From Vicia villosa (taxonomy: Eukaryota; Streptophyta; Magnoliopsida; Fabales; Fabaceae): DNA of 64,000 bases. Numbering within the stretch: the first letter of the stretch is position 1; the number at the start of each line of letters is the position of its first letter. Positions 22,151-33,979 of this stretch are shown one piece after another. The translations under genes and the position numbers were made by a program. A model generated the notes under the pieces. It saw only the letters and a program-made list of their open reading frames with translations, had not been told where the DNA came from and searched no databases. Where the stretch lies: positions 108,611,360 through 108,675,359 of the forward strand of contig NC_081184.1 in assembly GCF_029867415.1 (NCBI RefSeq). The letters are read 5' to 3'.

Positions 22151-22230
<80 letters not shown>
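22151..22230. repeat. (AT)n microsatellite
   Basis: About 80 bp of pure AT repeat. The open minus-strand frames across it (YIYIYI...) are only a by-product. Confidence 0.97.
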
Positions 22231-22234
<4 letters not shown>

Positions 22235-22746
22235 TCGTTGTGGAATCGGAAACGATGACGATTATGGAAACTACGGTGGAGTAATGGAATGTGAGCATTG
22301 AATGTAGTTCCATTATTGAAATGGTTTGCCGTTTTCTTTGACGTGTGACCTAAATAAGGCATGGGGCGAGGAGGCGCAACTTTCCTGTGTACTCGAGTAC
22401 ACTCCGTTGTGGTGGTCTTCCTCAGTTGAACTCTGACCAATGATTTGTCCTTAGTTGTTCCATTTAATCTAATCCGTTTGATTGCCTTCTCATATAAAGA
22501 TAGAGAGAAGACTGTGGGAAACTTTTAGCATTTTTGCTGATTGAGTTCCTCTTGTATCTTTGAGTTTTTCCCTCTTGTTTAAGAGCGCTTATTCCCTAGA
22601 GTAACTATCGCTGCACGTTTACAATTTTAATGTAGCAAAGCTTCTTTCCAACTCCATTCCTTGTTTCAGAGTCTTTGCTTTCCTGTTACAAGGTACCTTC
22701 TTTTTTCCTCAGCTTTTACTTAAGTTTTTATCGCATTGTTCTTACG

Positions 22747-23217
22747 ATGAGTGGTAACCCTATTATCATCGAGAGTGACTCGAAGGGTAGTGTTTTTTCA
22801 TCTTCGAGAAAGGTAATGGAGTCTGAGTCACATTCCTTCCCCTTTGTTAGCGGGGGTTCCAAATCAGTGTTCATCATTTTGAGTGATGATTTAGAGATGG
22901 AGGATTTGTCTAAAGACTCTCTGTCCGATGAAACTATATCCACGAATACTTCTGAATCCCTGTTTGCAGTGGAATCTAGTGGGGGTGAAAACCTTACCGA
23001 CAGGATGATGCCTCCCCCCGTCCTGAACGAGGAAAAAGTAATGGTTTCCCGTCAAAGGAGGGAACGTGTCGGTCTCTTTGTTCAAACATACTGGGAGTCA
23101 ATTGGTCATGATCCCAGCAATGCAGACATTGCTCGTCACTTGGAGTGTGAAGGGCAACATGATGCCCTTGGCTCAATCCTGGTGATCATCATAAAGTTGG
23201 CGTATGCGCACGTATAG
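22747..23217 (+). pseudogene. Unrecognised ORF, probably transposon-related and broken
   Basis: From MSGNPIIIESDSKGSVFSSS there is an acidic, Ser-rich N-terminus of about 110 residues. A basic and then more globular part follows (RQRRERVGLFVQTYWESIGH, NADIARHLECE). The frame stops at 23217, but a second frame is open just after it (23214-23410: LIALTNTNRFHWMTAEIVGT, then VLSIVEDVLQANILISDTSD). This suggests a frameshift or intron. Sequence at 23931-24050 (CHAYPDETLSSYFEGCSIPL) could be a further piece beyond a GC-rich insert. I do not recognise the family. The layout loosely recalls plant putative gypsy-type transposase proteins, but this is a guess. Confidence 0.35.
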
Positions 23218-23392
23218 ATCTTAAATTAATAGCGTTGACCAATACGAATAGGTTCCATTGGATGACTGCTGAAATAGTTGGGACTCCTTCTGTCCTGAGC
23301 ATTGTCGAAGACGTACTTCAAGCCAACATCTTAATTAGTGATACGTCAGATTTTGCGATCTTGCCAGTAGGTCAAGATGTCAGCATGGCAAC

Positions 23393-23935
23393 CGGGAAAG
23401 GGTGGGTTTAAGCAGCTCTGCCCCTTCCCCCGCCTTTATATACCAGACATGCACTTGCCCCCACCATAATCAGGGGTAATAATTTACCCTCCGCCCCCAC
23501 CCCCAACACAGAACGGGTTTCCCCCGCTGAAACCCTGCCCCCACCCGTGTAAATTTATTTTTTTTTTCAAAAATATTTATTTTTTCCATAAAAATAAAAA
23601 TCAATAATTAAATTTCATATTTGATAATTTTAAAAATAATTATAATACTTGACAATTTTAATTAAATTTGTATTTTAAAAAATGAATAAAAATTAAAATA
23701 AACTTGATATTATAAGATTAAGAAAGGTTAATGGGTAATAAAGTTTAAAAAAAGGATTATAAATTAATTTTAAAAGGTGGGTGTGGTGCGAGTAATAGCG
23801 TCCCCCGCCTCCGTCTCGTCCCCGTAATTAAAAATTGGGTTTTCCCCGCATCCGTCCCCGCCTATAGTTAAATCGGCTTTTTCTCTTTAGATTCGGGGCA
23901 TGGGCAGGCGGGTCCGACCAGGTCCAAATTTTTTT
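23393..23935. mobile_element. GC-rich-ended, AT-cored MITE-like insert
   Basis: Two C-rich ends (CTGCCCCTTCCCCCGCC, CCGCCCCCACCCCCAAC on the left; CCCCCGCCTCCGTC, CCCCGCATCCGTCCCCGCC on the right) flank an AT-rich core at 23550-23760. The composition contrasts sharply with the surroundings. Similar C-rich hAT-like MITEs are common in legumes. I could not find clean terminal inverted repeats or a target duplication, so the limits are approximate. Confidence 0.4.
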
Positions 23936-24139
23936 TGTCATGCCTATCCAGATGAGACGCTGTCTAGCTATTTCGAAGGTTGCTCGATTCCCCTATACAA
24001 GTGTCTCTTTACTAGTTTATGGGTGAAGCAGCATATCCCTAGGGGAGATTGTTGCATATCCCTAACACGGGAAGGGGGTACCCTTAATACGATTATTTTG
24101 TTGCATGTCTTATCGCTTTTGTTTATTATCGTTTATTGA

Positions 24140-25086
24140 GTCTCCTTCACGATTCCACATCTTTTGAATCAAGGATGAAATCGATTCGTTATTCCTTTTA
24201 GCATGAATAAAATAATGGTTATGTTTGAACTTGATCAAGAAGCTTCTAGTCAATTGTATGAGTCAGTGGCATAAAAACTAAATATTTTTTGATTCAAGTT
24301 AGGTGCAAAGAAAAATCTCAAAGTATTTTTAAAACCATGAAAAATTGAGATTTTGTGTGTTTGATTTGAACCAATCAAATTAAACACACATTCTAATACA
24401 AATAAAATCCAACAGGGGTGAATTTTTTTTTAAAAAAACAATTTGATTCAAATCAGGTTTTGTACATGATTTGAATCAAGCAATTTTTTGTCACCTCTTC
24501 TCAATTTGATTCAAATCACACTTTGCACATGATTAGAATCACACAGTTTTTCCAACATTTTATCAAGGGCCTGTTGCAGTTGGTTCGGGTCAGATATTGT
24601 ATATGATTCGAATCTCCGAGACTTTAATTTGAATCATGCTTTACACTTGATTTGAATTAAGCGAGAAACGGGTGAAAAATATTATTTCTTTTTAATCCAT
24701 TCACTTGCTCATTTGACTCAAACCATGCATTGTTTTGGAATAGAATCTAACCAACTTTTACCACACATTTTTGTGCTTAATCTCAAGCACCTATAAAACT
24801 TTTTATCAACACTTTTCATGCAACGAAATTCATAATCAATTGTGATTTTCTGTGCAATCAACTCTCTCATTTTGAAAAAGTAAAAAACCCTTGCATTTAA
24901 ATTTCATTCATCTTCAACCTTAGTTTTTTTCCAGATCTTGATAATATGAGATATGTGATTGATTGGGGGAGACGTTGTCTTGAAAATAATTATTCTTGAA
25001 GATTGGGTAAAAAATTACAGGTTGTTGCAAGATTGAGAAGTTGTCAGTGGTGCTGACAAATTCTAATGTGAAAAGAAGGAGGTTCT
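24140..25086. repeat. Region with scattered TGATTCAAATCA-like palindromic words
   Basis: Between about 24280 and 24720, GATTCAAATCA / TGATTTGAATCA and variants recur at least eight times in both orientations, often next to CACATGAT or GTACATGAT. No coding potential is seen. It looks like the remains of an LTR or of a degenerate repeat cluster. Confidence 0.45.
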
Positions 25087-26340
25087 TGTAACACCCTCAA
25101 AACCCAATGACAAATATATTGCATAATCAGAGTAAAAGCATGCTTATCAAAGAGGGTGTCACATGTATTACAAAATTTCAACAACACAAAACGACATAAA
25201 GCTTCTAGTCATGTTTATAACACACATTGAATATCATGTTTCATATGCACATCACATCGGAATAATAGAAATATTACCAATAACAATATCTCAACATAAT
25301 ATTTCATGCATACAAGCATTGAGCACTAAGGCCACACCACATAATCCAACAGAACAAAATCATAAAGAGAGTAATACAATATCTCTCAAAACGTAACATG
25401 AAATCAAATGTAAACCCCCTATGTGTTACATAACCAGAGCATGAGTTCTATCTATCTAAGAATACAATAAAATGAAATAAAAGCTTCTCGGCTAAATCCT
25501 CAAAAGCAAACGAGCACCTCTACTCCTCGATACCTGAGCGATGTCGTACAAAACATCATTTCAAAAAAAGGGTGAGAATTCATATCAGTATAAGAAATAT
25601 ATAATAATAAACGAGGTATAAAAACATATAACACAAGAATTCATCACACTTCCAACATACATGTATTCCACTCTTTATAAATAAATAACATATGTTTACA
25701 CATACAATATGGCTCGAAAGATTTCAAGGTAATCAATTAAATCATTTCTAATTATCACCAAGATACTAATCTACACAATTAGCGCGTATGCTCACCAACA
25801 CAAATTCACATCGACACACTCCAAATGCGATTCAATGAAAATGCATGTGGTATCAATGTTATCCTTAGAGGATTCCCCGCGTCCATATCTGAGACATATA
25901 ACCACCAATAAGCCCGTCCTCTAAGCTTCAAACCAATCCTCTAGGTTTGGGACAAGTCAATAGCTCCCACGGAACTACCGAACATTTCCTCTTTCTCACC
26001 GAATGAATGCATGTGCAATTATCAACCAACACATGCAATTAAGACCATATATCAATCCTAGTTATTCAAGCATATATCTCACCCTTCATCACATATGAAT
26101 TCCACACCATTTGCACAAACATACACATCACATATCATTCATCACATATAGTGCATTCTCATAGCATTCATCACACAAATACATCCTAATAACATGTATC
26201 AATTAGATCCAAGTCATTTTATTCTCAACCACCACCAATTCATAACATTCTATTACACAAAATCAAGTATCATGTAATCTTCAAAAAGTCATCCAAAACT
26301 CATCCAAATCATGTCAAATAAATTATTAAAATTCGTGGAA
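25087..26340 (-). mobile_element. Probable Ty3/gypsy LTR fragment (Tekay-like)
   Basis: Read on the minus strand, it ends GAGGGTGTTACA at 25087, like the end of the LTR at 5459, and contains GATACCACATGC, parallel to GGTACCACATGC at 4728. No primer site or coding region adjoins it, so it is a solo or truncated LTR. The upstream limit lies near the copia LTR and is not clear. Confidence 0.5.
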
Positions 26341-26346
26341 AACAAT

Positions 26347-26789
26347 TGTTGTGAATTCAATGCCAAGAACAAAGTATAAAACAAGGAAGAATAAAGGACA
26401 AGGAAGAAGAGGAACACAAGAATTGGTTATAACTGCTATTCTTTTACTTTCTCTTAAAACAAGATTGCAAGTTTACAAGAATAACAAATAACCTCTCTCA
26501 CCCTAAATTAGGATTTGCAGAATAGCAATGATGAGAGACTAGTATGCTATTTATAATAAAACCTATCATACTAACTAATGGGCTTTTTTCCACAAGACCC
26601 ATTATACAAGCCAACTTAATAAACAAGCTAACTTAACAAATTAGGGTTTAAACACTAAAACCTAATTTAACATGCTAACAACCCTAGCATCTTCGACACA
26701 AGCATGTGAACAACCTTCGACTTCATTCTCAATTCTATCGAACCAAGAAGCTAACTTTCGACCATACTAGAGTTCGATCCAATATCTCA
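26347..26789 (-). mobile_element. 3' LTR of a Ty1/copia element
   Basis: On the minus strand it runs from TGAGATATTGG to ACAACA (443 bp, TG...CA). It follows directly after a purine-rich CCAAGGTGGAGATTTC tract that lies just past the end of pol, where copia elements keep their polypurine tract. The exact start is a judgement. Confidence 0.6.
26547..26555 (-). promoter_or_regulatory. Candidate TATA box in the copia LTR
   Basis: The minus strand reads TATAAATAG within the LTR, a strong plant TATA consensus. Confidence 0.45.
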
Positions 26790-26833
26790 GAAATCTCCAC
26801 CTTGGACCTAACTCTACAACGTCAAGGAACAAA

Positions 26834-29324
26834 CTAGCTTTCTTCATGCAGCTTTATCAACTGCATACAGTGGAAAAACTTGCAACTCGGCAATGTCTTG
26901 GTGATCATATCAGCAGCATTGTCTTCAGTCGAAACCTTCAGCACTTGGACTTCTCCACGCTCGATTACTCCTCTGACGAAATGCAGCCTCACATCAATGT
27001 GCTTAGTTCGCTCATGATAGGCTGAATTCTTCGACAGGTGTATTGCACTTTGACTATCACATTTAACAGTGATACCTCGACCTTGAAGTTTTAGCTCCTT
27101 CGCAAAACCTTCAAGCCACAATGCTTCTTTCACAGCTTCAGTTAGGGCAATATACTCCGCTTCAGTGGTTGATAGAGCAACAACCTTCTGAAGTGTTGCT
27201 TTTCAACTAATTGCAGTGCCAAACATAGTGAAAACATATCCAGAAATAGATTTTCTGGAATCCATACAACCTGCATAATCAGAGTCGACATATCCTTCTA
27301 TTACTGCTTTACTATCTTCACCCAAGGCTCCACCATAAATTAGGACTCTATTCAGAGACCCATTTATGTACCTTAAAATCCACTTCAATGCTTGCCAGTG
27401 AGCCTTTCCAGGATTCGCCATGTACCTGCTTACAAGACTGACTGCATAAGCTATGTCGGGTCTAGTACAAACCATAGCATACATCAAAGAACCATTTATA
27501 TTAGCATACGGAATGCTATTCATATAGGCTCTTTCGACATCAGTACTGGGACACTGATCAATACTCAGCTTGAATTGAGGGTTTGTTGGAGTCACAACTG
27601 GCTTCGAATTCGACATACCAAACTTTTCAAGAATCTTCCGTAGATATGCCTTTTGAGATAAGCATAACTTCGACTTCTTTCTATCTCTTCGAATGTCAAT
27701 TCCAAGAATCCTGGAAGCAGCTCCCAGATCCTTCATATCGAACTCCTTATTGAGTTCAGCCTTCACCCTCGTCACATCTTAAACATTGTTGCTTGCTATG
27801 AGAATATCATCCACATAAAGCAACAAAATAACAAATGAATTACCAGGTCGAAATCTGAAGTAAACGCAGTGGTCGAACTGACTTCTAATGAAACTTATGC
27901 GTGCCATGAACTTGTCGAATCTCCTATTCCACTGTCGAGGAGATTGTTTCAGCCCGTACAAAGATCTCTTTAATTTGCACACATAATCTTCCTTCCCCTT
28001 TTCGACATACCCTTCAGGTTGCCTCATCAGGATCGTTTCATCTAGATCACCATACAAGAACGCAGTCTTCACATCCATCTGTTCCAGTTCAAGATCGAAC
28101 TGTGCCACCATGGCAAGCAACATTCGAAGGGACCTATGCTTCACAACAGGAGAAAACACATCATTGAAGTCGACACCTTCTTTCTGAGTGAAACCCCTTG
28201 CAACTAACCTTGCCTTGTATCTTTTCGACGTCACTCCTTCAATTCCTTCCTTAACTTTGAAAATCCATTTACAGCTGACTAACCTTGCCCCAGCAGGTTT
28301 CTTGATCAGTTCCCAGGTATGATTATCATGAAGAGATTTTATCTCATCATCCATGGCCTTCAGCCATTCAGTCTTATTTCGACTCCTCATAACTTCCTTA
28401 TAGTCTCTAGGTTCTTCGTATAGAACCTCACTTGCAGAGATTAAGGCATAAGCTATAAGATCTGCATATCCAAGTCTTTGAGGTGGCTTGATGACTCTTC
28501 TCGACCTATCTCTCGACAATAGGTAGTCATCGTCAGTTTCCTCAACTTCAGCATCTTCTGCTTCTTCTTCGACTTCATCTGGGATATGCAATTCAGCATC
28601 AACATGCTCCACCTCAACGGGAATCTCTACCTGTTCCAGCTCTTCGTCAGATGTTTCTGTACTTCGACCAACATCATCAGTTTTCTTAAAAGCCATTTAA
28701 GCTTCATTGAAAACTACATCTCGACTGGTGATACACCTCCTGTGACCTGGCTCTAGGCACCATAGCCTATAAGCTTTGATTCCTTCAGGGTATCCCATGA
28801 ACATGCATTTCAGAGCTCTAGGTTCGACCTTGTCTTGCCTAATGTGAGCATAGGCTACGCAGCCAAATACTCTCAGTTTGTCGAGATCTGGTGGATGTCC
28901 CGACCAAACTTCTTCAGGTGTCTTCATATCTAACGCTGTCGAAGGACATCTGTTTATCAGATATGTTGCTGTCGAAACAGCCTCAGCCCAGAACACCTTC
29001 TTTAACCCCGCACTAGTCAACATGCATCTGACTCTCTCCAAAATAGTTCGATTAAACCTTTCAGCCAAACCATTTTGCTGTGGAGTACCTGCAGTAGTTC
29101 TATGCCTTGCAATACCAGAGGCAGCACAAAAACTGTCGAATGCCTCATTGCAAAATTCAAGGCCATTGTCGGTTCTCAACCTCTTGACCTTTCTGCCAGT
29201 CTGATTTTCAACCAGAGTCTTCCAACTTTTGAAATTCTCAAAAGTTTCATCCTTAGTCTTCTAGATGAATACCCATAATTTTCTGGAATAATCATCTACT
29301 ATGGATAGAAAATACCTTGCTCCT
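26834..29324 (-). pseudogene. Ty1/copia pol, 3' half (integrase C-part, reverse transcriptase, RNase H)
   Basis: A single minus-strand frame runs from the integrase to the end of RNase H. The integrase has RTDNGLEFC, TTAGTPQQNGLAERFNRTI and FMGYPEGIKAYRLW. The reverse transcriptase has KWIFKVKEG, ARGFTQKEGVDFNDVFSPVV, QMDVKTAFLYGDL, KSLYGLKQSPRQW-type sequence and LLLYVDDILIAS. RNase H has YVDSDYAGCMDSRKSISGYV and SAIHLSKNSAYHERTKHIDV. Four in-frame stops break it: near 29260, at 28697-28699, at 27779-27781, and at about 27203 (where a Trp codon is expected). I see no frameshift. Gag, protease and the start of integrase are absent because an Ogre interrupts the element at 29325. Confidence 0.9.
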
Positions 29325-32300
29325 TGTTATACCCCAAAATTTGCCCGCATCTTTTTTCAAGAAAACTCCAATCTGGAAATTAAGAGTCTCATATAATCAT
29401 GGATTTTTATTTCAACAAATATCCTGACATATGAAATACTTAGTTTTTAGAATTTTTCTTATACAGTAATTTGGCTTGCAGTTGAATTTATTCTTACGCA
29501 AATGCCAAATACTGTCTATTACTTCACACATGCTATTTATTTATTTACAGATAAATAGTACTGACACAATTGGTACAGAGTTAAATCTTTTTGCAGGCGC
29601 AGAATCAGGAAACTCAGACTGTACTGGTAACAGTATATATTAGTTATTTATTATGTCTGTGTTTTTAACAAGTCATGTAAATAAACTTTAATTTTACACA
29701 TAAAACATAAACAACAAAAAAGAAAATTAACTTTGACTGTTGATTTTTCATTCTAACTGCTACGTCAATATCTGAACAGTCAATTGACAGCCAAACTGCT
29801 GGCAGTACAATTCTCAGTGTTTTGTACCATCAATCAAATCAATCTTTCACAATTCAAAATTCCAAGATTTTTGTTCTAGAAGTCTTCTGAATATCACGCG
29901 ATTAGCAGAGACTCAACACTGCACAAAAATCAGGTACGCTTAACTGTCTCCTACATAAACAGTCCCTGACTAGGGTTTTCTTGTTTTTACAGGAGAAACA
30001 AGTTTTTGAGAGCTCAAATGGATTTCATACACATCCATATATCTCAAAGTACCATCATACAAATTTTCAAACTTCAATTCACTCAGACGCACCGTCAGCA
30101 GCTCAAACAGTCAACAGACGACCCGTTTGACCAAAAAAGTCAACAGACAGTCAAAAATGAATTTTTTTGTCAAAGTCCATATTTTGTCAAAGGATTCATC
30201 ATTTGATCATTGGATGATCATAATTCATCAAGGAAAGATCAAAAATCAACAAAACCCTAAGATTCAAAATTAGGGTTTTTGCCTGAAAAGTCAACTCAAC
30301 TTTGACTGATCATAACTCTCTCATCCTTCATCCAAAAAATTCAAACCAAAGCTCATTTGAAAGGAAATTCAATTATCTTTCAAATGCCATTGATACCATG
30401 GTCATTAGATTCACCATTTGAAAAATATGATCAAAGACATTACAGGTCATTTTCAAAGTCAACAAAAAGACACTTTTTTCAAAAGGACACACAAGGAGCA
30501 TCAAAAATCATTTTGACATGAGACCAAAGGCATTGGTTAGAGGACTCTTTGAGGTTTCCAAAAAGTGCAAGATCTCCTTCATATGACAAAAATTGAGGGA
30601 TTTACACCTTCTTGAAGTTGGCTAAATTTTGGAAAATGCATAAAACCAACATTGCTCAAAAATGCATTTTTTCCAAATGGGGCCAAGTTTTCATGGTTCA
30701 AACATCATTTCCATGATATTATGGGCCTCCCAAGACCAAGACTAAGCCCACACCATTTTTATTTCATTTTTTGCATAATTTTATCTTATTTTAAGATTAA
30801 ATTAAAAAGAAAAATGAAAGGATAATGGATGGCTTAAATCTTAAGCATGACTCACCCAAGGAATCTTCATTTTTCTGCAGAGAATTGAAGAGCAAGGCAA
30901 GAGCATTGAAGACAAGAAGACTTGGTCAATAATTCAAAGCTTTTTAATATAAAAAATTCAAGAATTCCACAAAGGCAACTAGATGCTTCTTAGCTTCAAT
31001 TCTAAGCACTCAATGCTTATATATAGGCTACCATACTTCAGTAATAGAAAGGGACAAGTTCAGAAACAAAGCCTTGCTGATAACACACTTGTAATCACTT
31101 GAAATTTTTCAAAGAAATTCAAAATTCGAATTTTAATTTCTATCTTGTTTCAGTTCAAATTAAACACCCAAATACAATCCTCAAGTATCATTGAACGTAT
31201 TCCAATCAATTGCAAGCCTTGAAGCTCACTAAATCGAGCTATACAGGTCATAATTTGTTCAAACCTAAATAAACTCGTATCTGGTCATTCATGCATGTTT
31301 AACAAGATGTAGACATGTATTTGTGTTTGGTTTGAGGTCCTAATCATTTCTGGAAACTTAATTGAAGTTTGGACGCCTATACGTAGGATCACCATTTTAG
31401 GGTTCGAACCTTTAAATTTGGGGTTTTACTATCCATGCAAAATTATGAACTCTAAATGGTACCATTAGAATCGCATGAGCAATACGAACTGAACCATGGT
31501 ATCGCGCCAGATTTATATTAGTGTTTGCTAGTATTCGCTATTTTCAACAGGTGTAAAAGGTTGGAGTTTTTACACCACCTGCAAATGAAAGGTGTAAAAG
31601 CCCATCCTGAGGAAGAAGACGATGCGTGGCGTCCTCTGATTGGCTGGAGGGCGCGCGCGTGTTTTTTGAATTAATCTTGGATTCTGTGTTTTGCAGGTAC
31701 ATCACGTGGTATGGTCCCTCATGCTGGTGACCATCAGATCCACTAGCCAGCTCATCAAACGTACCAGACAAGTGATCCACACCATAGACCACACTTATCC
31801 ACCACACCTGATCGTATCCTTTTATTTTTTTTATTTCTATTTTAATTTTCTTTGCAAAATTATTTAAAAATAGTTTTAAAAATCCAAAAAATACACAAAA
31901 AATATTTTTAGACTTCTAAAATAATATATTATTTTCTGAAATAAAAATATTTTATTTTTCTTCAAAATTTCAATATTTTGCATAATTAATTAGTATATAT
32001 TTATATATTTGCTTTTTAATTATTCTAACCAATCAAAAAATCATAAAAAAAATTGTTCTTTATATTAAATATTGTTTATATATTATAAACTAATTTTGTA
32101 CATATTTTGAATAATTTTCTCTTTAAGTTTTAATTATTTGTATAATTATTTGCATAATTATGTTTTAATTAGCTTAATCAATTTCAAATCAATTCCAAAA
32201 ATTCCAAAAAAATTAGTTTTGTTTTAAAATTAATTGACAAATATTTTGTACATATTTTAAACTTAATTTCTAGGTTTAAATCTATTTTCATCTTTTTTTT

Positions 32301-33301
32301 CTTCATTTTAATTTAATTAATCATGCATTAATTATCATTAAAATCAATCATAAAAAATCCAAAAAACATGCCTTTTATTTTTCTTGCAATTTAAAATTCC
32401 TAGATAAATGTATAGGATGTCAAATTCATGTAAATAGGCTAGTTTACATTTCCTGCACAATCGATGTAATAGCGTAGATTTATTTTCCGCACTTTACATT
32501 TCCGCATTTTAATTTCCCGCACATATAAACTGCGTGTATGTCAAAGATAAAATTGAACCGTTAGATCACTAACCTCCAAGATAAAATATCTGAATACAAT
32601 CACAATCACACTTGCACCTCTTAAGGTAAATCCCTTCTCATTCTTTTCAAAATCAAAGTCAAAATTCTACTGTTTCGAGTACAAAATCGAACCTTTTGTT
32701 TGTATCCGGTGAAAGGATAGATTTTTAAAGGAAATAGGATAAAGACCTTACAACTCAAGGTAGACCTCCTAGTTTGCTTGCTCAAATCAAAACAAACAAA
32801 ATTCTCATACACTGTTGTTTTTCAAAACAAAACTTTCAAAAAAGGCAGCACTTTGTATACATCCAAACACGGATTATTACAAAGTTAACGTTCTTTTCAA
32901 GACATCTTTCGAAAGATAAACAAGCATTTTGTATACATCCACACACGGATCATTACAAAATTCAATTTACAAAAGTATTTGAAACCACATATGAGCATTC
33001 TAAAGCAATTGAAAAGTAATCGAAAAACAAGTGAGCTAAGCAAACTTAAGAGCCCATGGATAACCATGGATACAAAGGGTGCTAACACCTTCCCTTTGTA
33101 TAACCTACCCCCTTACCCAGAATTTCTTAAAGGTCTTTTTTCTGTTTCTTTTATAAACCTTTCCTTAATTGGATAAAATAAAAGGTCGGTGGCGACTCTG
33201 TGAATTTCAAAAAAATGCGAGAGCATAAGCGATAAAAAAGAGTCAGTTCACGTATCTCTCCCGAACAGAGGTATGGTCCGAGATAAAAACGGAGGTCCAC
33301 A
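29325..33301 (+). mobile_element. Ogre 5' LTR
   Basis: It runs from TGTTATACCCCAAAATTTGC to GGTCCACA, 3977 bp with TG...CA ends, in the size range of Ogre LTRs. It is inserted in the copia integrase; the five preceding bases are CTCCT. Five bases later comes the primer site. Its start is shared with the other three LTR families of the window. It has no coding capacity. Several stretches (the GCGCGCGCGTGTTTTTTG region and the repeated GTCAAAGTC/GTTGACTTT-type words) resemble parts of the LTR at 1-3234. Confidence 0.88.
31018..31026 (+). promoter_or_regulatory. Candidate TATA box in the Ogre LTR
   Basis: GCTTATATATAGGC, about 1.69 kb inside the LTR. It would make U3 about 1.7 kb and R-U5 about 2.2 kb. 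Confidence 0.4.
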
Positions 33302-33305
33302 AAAC

Positions 33306-33323
33306 TGGCGACTCTGCTGGGGA
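33306..33323 (+). other. Ogre primer-binding site
   Basis: TGGCGACTCTGCTGGGGA directly after the LTR. The same 18 bases follow the LTRs at 39186 and, on the minus strand, at 50178 and 57586. Ogre elements are described as using a tRNA-Arg primer; I did not match the tRNA itself. Confidence 0.85.
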
Positions 33324-33979
33324 TTCACTTTCAAAAAACAAAATGTTTTCAAAAGGGGTTACCTTAAGAGAATAGATCACTTCGATGTTTTCAATTGATT
33401 GACTTGATTGCTCTATTTTTCAAAGGTTTGTTTGGGTATTTTGCTTGTGTGAAAGATTCTAACCCGAATCTCGAGATACCTTAAGTATATGACAATAGAC
33501 CAAGGAAACTGTACGGCATGTACCGATACGGTTGATCTGGTAGTCATCATTAGTGCGATACTTTGGTTTATACTGATGTCCCTTGAAAACGATCAAGGAG
33601 TATATTAGGCTTCCGAAATGTCATTAAACATTAATTTGTCTTAGAACCTTTTTAGTTGAACTTGACTTGTGGCCTATTAAGTGGCTAGCTTTGAAATTGA
33701 TCGAAGTTAGTTATCCTCGAGGAATATTTTGATCGGCCGCTCGAGCGCCGTATTGAGATGTTACTTCCAAGGATCATAGAACCCGAATACTATTCTAGGA
33801 CAGGTTTTAACCAACTCAACTTCAGTGGGGAGGGTATCACCTATCAGCTCCATGCAAGCCTTTAAACCTAAGGCTATTGTTTGATTTGTTTTTGTGTGCC
33901 ACATGTTTGCATCATAAGCATATCATTTTTGCACCAAACACTTCAAGGATCAAAGAGTTTACCTTTGTTTTTGCAGGTA
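33324..33979 (+). other. Ogre leader between primer site and ORF1
   Basis: About 650 bases without coding signal. The frame of ORF1 is open upstream to 33881, but the 33 extra residues are hydrophobic and unlike the family. TTGTTTTTGCAG just before the ORF1 Met looks like a splice acceptor, so a spliced leader is possible. Confidence 0.4.

Noticed and set aside
22122..22440. Minus-strand ORFs with YIYIYI tails
   Set aside because: Translation of the (AT)n microsatellite.
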